Shown: positions 46,861 through 57,108 of the stretch, in pieces
Layout of the letters: each line of letters begins with the position of its first letter
Numbering within the stretch: position 1 is the first letter of the stretch
Assembly (NCBI GenBank): GCA_030704615.1
Contig: CM060734.1
Location: forward strand, 41,804,042 to 41,868,041
Length of the DNA: 64,000 bases
Direction: 5' to 3'
Source of the DNA: Takakia lepidozioides
Lineage: Eukaryota > Streptophyta > Takakiopsida > Takakiales > Takakiaceae
Program-made: the position numbers and the translations under genes
The notes under the pieces: generated by a model
Databases searched by the model: none
The model's input: only the letters and a program-made list of their open reading frames with translations
What the model was told of the DNA's origin: nothing

Positions 46861-49800
46861 TCAACCAGCAGATTTTCCTTTGAACTCTTTTTTGGTTGGC
46901 GATCTAGGACTTGCTCGAATGGAACCTTTGCTAGAAATGGAGCTTGTACTTGACCCTGATCGACTTGATCGCGGCGTGGATGTATTTGAAGGCATCTTAA
47001 AACCAGCCTCCGACACACGTTTTTCAATTTCTGTAGCAAATTGCGGATTGTCATTTGCCAATCCTCGCACCTTGTACAAGATGTCTTTTGCAATGTCTCG
47101 TAGCTCGCCCAATAACAACTCTTTGGTTATCTTATTCACCTCAGCCAAGCTGTAAAAGTTTTTGTAGGAAAATAAGAAATTATATTTTCAAAGTCAGTGT
47201 ATTTTACGATATTGCATCCCGTTTTGGGGATAATTGGGGTTTATCTTTACAACTAGTTGTTGGTGGAATGATATAGCATAATACCTCATTGTCATTGTTA
47301 TGATAAAATTATAGAATTAAAAGTGAATAAAAAGTTAAATACAATATCCGAAGTTACCTCATAAGTTTATGTAATTTGTATTATTTAATTAAAATAAATC
47401 ATCCAAAAACTGGAAATTCCGTGTAAAAATGGATCCATTGTAGATTGAAGATTTTGGAAGCTTACGGTGATCTATCTTTCAGTTCTTTCATCAACTTGTC
47501 AAGTTGGGTAGAGGCGCGTTCATATTTACGTGTTTGTTCCTCTTTCTCTTTCTTTACATCCTCAACTTTTCGTTGTAGATCTTCACAAATATCTGTTACT
47601 GTCTTGCATTCTTTCTCTATGTTTTGCACATGAGCTTCTTCTTGCGCCAACTCCTAAATTAACCTCATCAATTAGCAAAAATCGAGATATTGATGTAACT
47701 TACAGTGAACTTGCCAAGTCTTTCGAATTCAAGACACAACAAGTTTCAGTCACCAAAACAATGAACTAAAATTATTGGTAAGAGACTAAAGTTTTCCACC
47801 CAAAACCTCATAGAACGTAAAATTATTCACTCACCAATAATATTTAACTTTAAATCCATAATCATTTCAGTACAATCTACTATTATATTGGCATCGACTT
47901 ATCTTTAAATCATTGTATATTACAACCCACTTCTCTACGTATTATAAGGTACATATGATATATGATCGTACCAAAATTTACTTGATGCAAAGTTTGATGG
48001 TTACTTGCAACAATGATCTTTCTTCTCGCTCTTTGAATCGGAGACGATCTCTCCATTTTCCTAAATCATCTTTTAACATTATTTGCTCATTCTCTAGCTC
48101 AGCATATTGTTCAGGATAGAAACTTGTCCGCAAATTGTTGTTTGACTCTTTAATTTGGTCGGTCGCAAATTCCAATGTTTCTACATCATCCTCCGCCTGC
48201 ATGGAATTCTTAAATTAAAGATAGTTTTGAATATTTACATTATAATTATTCCTATCAGTTTTACACACAACAACGTCATACTACATTAAAATTACTTAAA
48301 TACATTCAATAAATTACACATATATATGTAAGATGATGTTGTCTTTTACTACATCATATCAAAAGAGCAAAAGAAAAAGAAAAAAGAGCTAAAGACATAA
48401 TAGCCTTGGGCCCAATGCTGCCCAAATGTGATTATATATTGATGATGAAAAAGTTAAAAAATTAGTTAAGATGTACCTTGTTAACTTCTTTTTCAAGCTC
48501 ATTACCATGTTGCACCAAAAGTTCTCGTTCTTGGGCAGCCTTTATAAGGTAGTAGTGTGCAGACCGTTCTTCTCCATCCCCCGTCTTGACGCGTGCTCTC
48601 AATATATCGTATTTGTTTTGCAACTATTCAATAGATACATTATGAAATTGTTTTGAACTCAACATATTTTATATATAATTCGTGTAAAAGGTTGATTTGT
48701 ATCTTTGTATATATATATAACAGGAAGCGTAAATTATGGTGTCTCTTGACCCCAAAGGGCTACTGCTTTCCGGCATGAAGGTGGACACCTTTGTGACACC
48801 AATCGGTGGATTGAACCCACAACCACTGGGCTACAACTTGGGTGTCGTATTTTATGTACAATCTATATGTTGGTTTTGACAATTCAATCATACACAAAAG
48901 GGCTGGTATGTTTGGGCTTTGTCCCCTATGGCTAAAAAAAGGGGCTTAATTTTCCTCCTCAAAGCACTCTGGTTGTGGCTATGGCTCGGTTTCGTTGGAT
49001 AAAACAAAATAAAATAAAACAAGCGGCTCCGCCACAAGAGGCTATGTTGATTTTGGGGTTGTTGTTTTATACTTTTTCCAGGGCTTCATGAATCATGCGC
49101 ATCAACCCTCCATAGACTAGGCTTAATGGATAAGCCTAGTTCTCCTTGTGGGCAAGATGTCTCCACAATGCGGGCCCCATCAACCTTTTATAGACTAGGT
49201 TGAATGGATAAGCTTAGTTCTCCGTTCTCTGCCTAGCTCCACCTACGCAAGAAGTCTCCACAATGCCTCTATCCCTTGCGGGACAGAGCCAATAAATTAC
49301 ACACTTACCAGCACCCCAATGGCTTAGGGCTCAAATCCTGCTACCTTGTCTTGTGTGGTATAGGAAAGACAATAGAAATAATGTAAGAACTTGATGGATG
49401 CGTGCGATCTGACGGTACTTTCACCGGATCGCTTAGACTCCTCCGGCGGGCCCGTGTCAAATCCTCCCCAACCCCTCTTACCTCGGTTTCACTTAAGAAT
49501 CCAAATGGGGTTTATGTTGTGGTGGGTTGCGTGATGGTAAGGTGATAGCAATGCAGACGGCGATGTTCCGTGTTCGATTCTTGATGGAAGGCTCTTGTAT
49601 TGTAACCTGGGTATCAATATTCCAATCGGTGTAATCTTGTAACCCTGGTTTCTCATGTAACCTTGGTTAGCCCATTTTATACTTAGCCAAATTTGGACTT
49701 AGTCAAATTTGAAGATAAAGTGTGAGTTACACACCTCGTTGTGTAACCCCGTGTAACTCTCTTTCAGTTCCATGTCACTCTCAAGAGAGGGTGGGGAAGA

Positions 49801-52800
49801 TTTGACATGCCGAAAACCGGTGTACCATTCTGTCAGAGGTTGCATGTGTGCATTAAGTTCTTACATTATTTCTATCATCTTCCGTGGTGTGGAATCTTCT
49901 ATATGCTTCAGGGTGATACAGAAAGGGCCTGAATTGTGAGCTGTCGCTCCCAGGTTTCTTTTCTCTTGGAATGCGGTTTGCCTGCAGCTGAAAAGCTCTA
50001 CAACAAAGGAGGAATGGATGATTTCACCGTTACCACTATGGAACCCTGTGGAACAGGTCAGAATGCATGAAAAGGAAGCCTGCACACCACTGTTGTTGGA
50101 AGGACCAAAGGGGGCTGCAGTGGTGGGAGAGAGACTTGTGGAAAATACTGAAGGATATGGAGGAATGGAGAAAGATTTGATGGGAAGGGTTCTTTACCAA
50201 CATCACCAACAAGCCCCAAGATGGGCAAGGCCTCCCAAAAAATCAGAAATTTTGTGGAGCATGAAAATTCAGTGATCACTCTGCTGGCAAGCCCACTCCA
50301 GCACATCATCAAGCATTTTTTTAAAAATAAAGGATATGTACTTCGAAGTGGATCCAAAAAATTTAAAACTGACCTTTTCAACTTGAAGAGAAAGCTTTTT
50401 CCGGAAGATTGTAAGGTTATGCAAGTCTTCCTCTATACATTTAATCTCTTGTCGTTGTTGTTCTTGTTTTGCATCCACTTCATGTTTTTGTTCTTCCATG
50501 TTTTGTTGGAGTCTCTGTTTCAAACAATCCAAATTGTATACCTCGTCTACAAGGCACAAAGACTAAATCAAACTCACATTAGAGTTAAAAGATAAATAAA
50601 TTATTGTTATCATTTTTTTAACATTCTAAGTATTTATATATATAACTGTTTTAGAAATACTATTCAATATCATAATGTTTTATTCAAACAATCCAAATTG
50701 TATACCTCTTCTGCGAGGCACAAAAAATAAATCAAATTCACATTAGAAGTTAAAAATAAATCAATAAATAGATAATTATAATAATAATTATTCTGACTGT
50801 TTTTTGTCACGAACCAGTGTCTTTCTCTATCAGCCTATGTATATGGCACCTTACCAGAAGTTACTTTCTCCTCTTTGTAAATCTCGGACGTTTGGATCCA
50901 TTATCTATAAAATTTTGAGGCTACTGTCCCTCTTATATATCTATATATAATCAATTTTTAGAATACTAAGTATCTATATGTATAGTCATTTTTAAGATAT
51001 TATTTAATATCATGATTTTTTGTTCAGTGATACTAGATAGTGTACAAGGCAGAATGATACCATTTATATTTGATGAAAGAGAATTTAGTAATTAAATATC
51101 CATTTAATCCGCGATTGTTATTCTCTTAGGATGTATTTATTTACTTGAAAAAGGAGGGAGTCTTGACCTTGGTAAAGAAGACATTCATTCATAATATAAA
51201 CTGAGGTTGGAAAGTTTCTACGACTCTATTGTTTTTAAACTTGCCATCAAAATGTAAAAGAAAACATCTTTGAGATTACCAGCTTTGGAATGAAGAAGAC
51301 TAGTTAAGCGGTTGACTTCCATCTGAAGTAGGTCAACTTCTAAAGTTTTCTCTTCTTCAACCTTTGTTAATGTCTGGAAACACAAATACACTAATTTGTC
51401 AATTCTATTAACAACAGTAACAGTAACTCATATGTGGTGGTATTTCAATGATGGATGAAACATGAAACATCACTATGTGCCTCTTAGATTCGTTGATTCC
51501 TCACCTACATTATATCAGTTATTGACAATTTTATGTGAATATGTCTGTGTTTATATATCATCCATAAATTGACAAGATATAATAAACGAAATATTATGCA
51601 GTCAGAAGCGTCTTCCTTACTACACCTAACGTTATGTAGACCAAGTCTAAATGTGCTCCAAAATAAGTTATGATAAAGGGCTGAATTAAGAGATACAAAA
51701 ACTGGTTAACAAAATGAAAAATCCAGATTCAGATATAGGTTTATCTAGTATGTTATAACTAACACTTTTTAATTGATATTTAAATTGAATAATTTTTTTA
51801 ATGTAACATAAGCAAAAAAAATGTGGTTTCTAATCAAATCATACATCCCCATAATACATGTATTGGTCATCTGTGGTGTACAGGATGTTACCTTATTGTT
51901 AGCATGACTAGCATTACACTCAAGATTAAGCTCTTCAATTTGATCGCCAATTTGCTTGAATTGTTTCTCCAAATCCTCTTTCTTCCGAATTGCTAATCTC
52001 AATTCAATATTGGTTTTTTTCAACTGCAAAAGTGCACAGTAATTAATATGTTATATCATATTCTTGGAGATAATTTGTTAATACTATTGCTTTAAATACA
52101 ATAAACATTATAGTTTTATTGAAATAGAAGTATATATATATATAGTCATTCTTACCCCTAAAGTGGATTGAGATTCTTCATACTTCTTATGCTCCAGATC
52201 CGTCTCCAATTCCTTAATTTGTTTTGTCATTTCTTTTTCCTCTAAATCGCTTGGTTGACCACTTGCTCGAAACACTTTTCTTTCTAAACATTGAATTTCA
52301 TAGTCTGCTTCATATTTAGTCTCGTCTTGTCTCAATAAAGTCAGCTCCAACATCTGAATCTTGTTAAACAGCGATTTGGCTTGTGATTTTCCTCCGTTGA
52401 TATTATTGGCGATGTGTTTTCTCTGGATGACAGGTATCAAATTAGTAGACGAGTCATTTCAAATATTTACATTAATGATTGAAAACCAAGAACTGTAAGA
52501 TTTTTGAAGAAAAAGAAAATTATGACTTACAAATAATATTTGTCAAACTAGTTATTTGCTTCTCGTAAAAGTATTCTACCTTCGTGTAATTGTTTTTTAA
52601 TTAAAAAGGGGAATGTAAATTATAGAGTTTGTAGATATTTAAATTATAGCATGAATAAAATATAATAATTATAAATATGTAATAGCTGGTTTGGCTTTGC
52701 TATATGTAGTGATTTCAAGGAAAATAGCTACATTCTAGTAGACTGCAATATACCTTTCTGTCATTTGTAGCTGAAGAGTTATGTGCAAACAATAAAGGAA

Positions 52801-55800
52801 AATATCAACGCCATAGATAACATGGCAGTGATACCCAATGATCGACTCATATGCCGAAGTTAAATCAAAATATATTTGTCCTTCAACATATGTGTCACAC
52901 ACTCTAGCTATGGATGCCGCTGATACATTTATGTCCTGGGGCTCATTTTAGATTAGATTGCGGTTTTCGTCAATTGTATTATATACCATAATATTACTTA
53001 TTACACCTCAAATCACACTTTAAGAATATTTTTTTGAACCTGAAGTCTTGAGATTTTGCAACTCTTCGGATGCTTTGAAGTGTCTTTCACGCAAATCATC
53101 GACCTCCTTCTTACCCAAGCTTAAATTAAGCTCTTCTGTTTCCAGCAATTTCTCGAGTGCATGTGTCCGTTGCTCCAACGTGTCAAGGTGGTCATATTCA
53201 TCCTCTACTTTTTTCTTTATTTTTTCGAAGTTTATCTTGGCTACTTCAAGCTTCTTTCCTTGGGTATCCAATTCCTGCAGAATTATTCAAGATGATATAA
53301 AATCTTAATTTTATGCAGGTAAAGGGTAGATGAAAATAAGACATTAAAATGAAAATAAAACAAGTTCATCAAAATGAAAATAATGTTCAACTTCGCTTTG
53401 AATCCTCTTGCTGACCTCCATCGCTAGTTCGTGTTGAGCCCGAAAGTGATTAGTCTTGAGTAGCACCAACTGTTCATGAGCATCTAGAGTGCTACCTCAA
53501 ACCCAATTCAAGCTCAATTAAGAGTGGGATATGATTGCTCGATTTCTACAAATTCATGACATATATTTCATTTTTTGAAAAAATGGGAAACACCCGCCTG
53601 CGCAACGCTCGCAAATCAGGCCCCTTGATTATGGTGATAGGATGAAATAACGAAATAAACTCCTTCAAATTAGTAACCTGGCCATGAGGAGCCGAGCACG
53701 AGGAGCTACAATCTGATGGTCAATTTTGTTTTTTTTTTGGGAAAAAGGGGAGGAAGCCCTTGGATCTTTATTAGAATTATTTTATTCAAAATTGTTATTG
53801 TGACATTTTTTTTGTTTTTGTTTTTGTGTTTTTAAGACACTGACATTTGCAGGTTAGTATCTTTACAATATATGAAATAAAAATCAGTTAATAGTCATAG
53901 TTGAATAGCACCAATCAAATCTACTATCACATTTTATTGCAGAATGTTTTATACTTTAAATTAGTTTGTTTCTACTGGTTATGTCAAAGACAAGATTCTA
54001 TTAGTTTAATAAAGACTACAGATGAATTATAGAGAGCATACCTTTGGGTTTCTTTTTCAACTGTTTCACGATCTCTTTGAAGGTCAATGTTCTTCAAGAC
54101 TACCTTTCTTGTCAAATCTTTCTACAGTTACAATAATTGATACTTTCAGGCCGCTGTTCCAAATATGTAATGATGGCATAGTTTATGGATAGATGCTATT
54201 CTATTAATCTATTTTTTACTCAAAAACCTATGTCACATTATCAAAAAATGTTGGGAAACATTTGACATATCGTAAAATGTACCAAAAGAAATCGCAATCC
54301 TGCATGATTGCGTAAATTATTTATATCCCCCCCCCCCCCCCCCCAAAATAATTCCAAATAATGTTAACAGTCCCTTAAACTACAAGTCCTCACATATAAA
54401 TATTATTTGAAAGTATTTTTCTTAAAATTTCCCTTAATGTTTTAGGAGAAGATTTAAACTTTCATATGTTAACAATAAAAATCAATCATCCTGGGCCACT
54501 GTCCCCTGTTATCTAAAAGACAAAACAAAAACAAAAACAAAATCGATGTAAAATATAAGCGTGATTTGAAAATATAAATGCTCAAAAAAGGTTGAACAGT
54601 CTGTTATTTATGTGTTGCAATGTTCCCTCTCAAAATATAATATATAAAACTTACATTGTTTTCAACTTGGTTGTAATATTTTTTGTCCAAATTGTCTAAG
54701 ATTCGTTTGCTACGACGCAACAATTGTTTGTTGTCAGCAAAGTCTTGTGCGACCCTATGAATATCTTCATCACGTCGATGTATGAGCTCAATGGTGTCTT
54801 CCCACATACATATCATTTTTTGCCTCTCAAAGTGTAACAAACTATACCCATCCACCAACATATACAATTTAGATATCAAATTTTGGCTGATTAAAATAGA
54901 TAAATATGAATTTTCTTTTGTTCAATATAAACATAATCATCATTTGCGCTCAATTATACCGTCATCATGCCTCATTCGATATATACTGAATTTCTATTTC
55001 TTTTGGAGAAACTTTATTTGGAATTCTACTTAAATCATCGATATGTCTAATTAATATCAACTTATCCATTTAGCCTACTAAAATAAATTCACTTAAAAAA
55101 TAAGTAAATAAGTAATTACATAGAAAAAATCATTGGGGTTTTTTTTTGAGAAATGGGAGGAAGCCCTTTAGAGCTTTATTAATGATTGTTGAACAATGTT
55201 AGTTCTAAAAGCGTTCTAAAATAGTTAAGATTGAGAGCAGAAATAAACCGGAATTCTTCAGCAGTTCTATCAAGTTGTATTTGATGACTATGAGTCACCG
55301 CAATTTCATTTTGCAACAAATGATCCAGAGATGCAAGCTCTGTTGATGCCTTTGTTTCCTCCACTTGTAAATTTGAGATATGGGAGTTGTCGTTTTTGTT
55401 ATAATTCGCCAACACAAGGATATCCTCGTCTTTTTGGGCTGCTGCCTCTGCCCATTGTTCAAGCTCTTCCTGCATTTTGTCTCACACAGTTCCGTTTACT
55501 GTTCTCCAAAGTCTACCGTATTCCACAGTGTCAAAATGCAAATCACAAATTGAACATAATGAAATTGGAAGACGATTATACAACTCTTGCTGGCAGGATT
55601 GCGAATTCAACAGATTTGTACGGGTGAAATTATGATAGAAATCTCACTTGTTTGAAATGCACGTTTAGTCGACAGTGATCCATTTTCTCATTGCCTTTGA
55701 AAATTGAGGTTTGAATGTTACTCAAACGATCCACCATCTCGTACATTTCGGTCTCAAGCTTCACAACCTCTCCCTGCCATAAAAGATTTGCCTTGTTCAG

Positions 55801-56407
55801 GTACATGATAGGTATGGAGGTACAAATATTTATTGTTTTGCAAAAGTATCATTTGAATGAGAGAGATGAGAGAGATGAGAGAGATCAACCTTGAGTCTTT
55901 GTGCTTGAAATTCAGCCATCTTCTTCATATGTTCTTCTGTAGCAGTTTCTCGCCTTTTAGCTTCAAGCCTCATTTGTGTTGCAACTACCTCTTCCTGTAC
56001 TCGTTTCATATGATCCTCCATAATCGATGTGCGATCGTCTTGCTGTTCGACGGCTTCCTGCGAGTCATGGAATCGTCGCGGCCATTAATCTCCAGTGAAA
56101 CGAATGAAATAGTGGATTGCACAGTTTGATGTGCCAGCATAAGAAAGAGTTGGTTTGTGCCTACCTCTGTGTGCCTCAAATTGGACTCACATTCGACCAC
56201 GTATTGGAAGAGCGCACGGTTTTCTCCATCGGCAAAGGCTGGCAAGAAGCGCATATTGAGATGCTTCAGCAGCTCCATCTCCTCCTTCTCGTCAAATGCC
56301 CCATCCGATGGGGTTGTGTTTTCCTCTTCCTTCATCACTATCGCATGTATTGCACACTTAGCCTCTTCTTGCACTTCCGGTTGTGTTGCTTCTCCTTGGT
56401 CCTCCAT
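46861..56407 (-). CDS. CCDC39: CCDC39/FAP59, axonemal 96-nm ruler coiled-coil protein
   Basis: Partner of CCDC40; sets the 96-nm repeat along motile axonemes and docks inner dynein arms and the N-DRC. Exons: 56407-56165, 56057-55890, 55773-55648, 55469-55249, 54841-54655, 54121-54042, 53491-53392, 53274-53040, 52770-52754, 52422-52156, 52023-51892, 51373-51280, 50546-50374, 48623-48477, 48196-48005, 47653-47466, 47149-46861. Phases agree at every join, total 2859 bp, 952 residues plus stop; animal CCDC39 is about 940. Similar blocks in order: AKRRETATEEH, EELEQWAEAAAQKDED, LHFERQKMICMWEDTIEL, LHSKA, LQNKYDILRARV, HYYLIKAAQERELL, and a Ser-rich tail (STPRSSRSGSSTSS). Coiled coil almost throughout. 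Introns hold SINEs and a foldback element. Probably expressed in sperm-forming cells (inference). Confidence 0.93.
48721..48848 (-). mobile_element. tRNA-derived SINE, family 1, most complete copy
   Basis: Reading the minus strand: TGTAGCCCAGTGG (A box) then GGGTTCAATCCACC (B box), then a body ending GCAGTAGCCC ... CACCATAATTTACGCTTC. Sits in CCDC39 intron 13 in the same orientation as the gene. Fragments of the same body lie at 12265, 25981, 44745 and 59620. Confidence 0.75.
49369..49880. mobile_element. Foldback/MITE-like element in CCDC39 intron 13
   Basis: Left end TAGAAATAATGTAAGAACTT and right end AAGTTCTTACATTATTTCTA are inverted repeats. Similarity between arms extends, more diverged, for about 100 bp (GTCAAATC(C/T)TCCCCA in each). 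A TA flanks each end, compatible with a TA target duplication. The interior has a B-box-like GTGTTCGATTC near 49571. Confidence 0.7.
49900..50280. other. Unassigned insert-like stretch in CCDC39 intron 13
   Basis: Less AT-rich than the surrounding intron. Open on both strands (50018-50275 plus, 50058-50381 minus) with no family resemblance. Likely mobile-element debris. Confidence 0.3.
50670..50760 (-). repeat. Duplicated 5' border of CCDC39 exon 13
   Basis: The acceptor and first about 25 bp of exon 13 (GAGGTATACAATTTGGATTG) with adjoining intron are repeated upstream: 50520-50600 resembles 50680-50760. The extra copy keeps an AG acceptor (CTCGCAG) but diverges after the first codons and lacks a clear donor. 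Confidence 0.75.
53590..53712 (-). repeat. SINE family 2 fragment in CCDC39 intron 6
   Basis: GCTCGCAAATCAGGCCCCTT ... TAACCTGGCCATGAGGAGCC, matching 4005-4105. Same minus orientation as the host gene. Confidence 0.6.
53725..53780 (-). repeat. Mobile-element 3' tail (GGAAGCCC...TTTATTA)
   Basis: T-run, then GGGAAAAAGGGGAGGAAGCCC and CTTTATTAGAA. The same layout recurs at 55138-55185 and, more loosely, at 34540 and 34676. Read on the minus strand it ends in a poly(A)-like run, as in retroposon 3' ends. Confidence 0.5.
54327..54347. repeat. Poly(C) run
   Basis: About 20 consecutive C in a CCDC39 intron. Length is likely unreliable in the assembly. Confidence 0.8.
55138..55185 (-). repeat. Mobile-element 3' tail, second intronic copy
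   Basis: T-run then GGGAGGAAGCCCTTTAGAGC and TTTATTAATG, same layout as 53725-53780. Confidence 0.5.
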
Positions 56408-57108
56408 TATTGCAGCCCTGGAACCTCACACTGGCAACAATCTCTGCTGTTCACATCATATTCTGTGCCTCAATAGCCTCTACTTCCAGGTTGGCCCTCG
56501 CGACAACTCAAAACTTTTCTGTCTTTTCTTCGTCCTTCTCCTGCGTCTTCTCTTTCTTCTTCTTCCTTGTTCTTTTTGAGCTCTCCACGATCCTGCTATG
56601 TTCACCTATATATGTTCAAGTTCAGTTCTCCATTTTTACATCCTATAAATAGCTCGTTCCATCTTCCTGTGAGGTCCTTATGTTTGGACTTCCAGAACAA
56701 TTCCCACAGTTTCTCCTTGCAAATTCACTCTCCTCTTTCTGTGGTCTCTTGGGAGTCAGTCTTTGCGTAGGGTTTTTTTTCCTGGTTTTTGGGAGTTTCT
56801 TACGGAACGGTTAGATTCGATTTTGCATCCGAGAATTCCTGCTTACTTTGCTAAAGAGGCATGCATTCATTCTAAATTTGTGGAGTTTTCATCCACACAG
56901 GTGAATTGGCCACACCCTCTCCTTCCTTCCTAGCTGTGTGTCGCAGCCTCAAGCAACCGGGAATCATTTAGAGAAGAACAATTTGGGGAGACAACTTCAG
57001 AAAATACCACAAGAGAGAGAAAGGAAAAGAAAAGAAAGAAAGGTGTTTTACCGCGCAGAGGAAGAGGGAGAGATATACATGTAAAGAGAGAGCGCTTGAG
57101 AGCGTTCT
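56408..57108. promoter_or_regulatory. Divergent promoter region between CCDC39 and the importin-like gene
   Basis: The two start codons (56407 minus, 57109 plus) face away from each other with 701 bp between. Pyrimidine-rich from 56410 to about 56770 (CCDC39 side) and GA-rich at 57000-57095 (importin side), typical of plant 5' UTR composition. No transposon is evident here, unlike the introns on both sides. Confidence 0.55.

Noticed and set aside
56117-56770. Plus ORFs opposite CCDC39 exon 1 and its leader
   Set aside because: Phe/Leu/Ser-rich translations of a pyrimidine-rich 5' UTR; no similarity.
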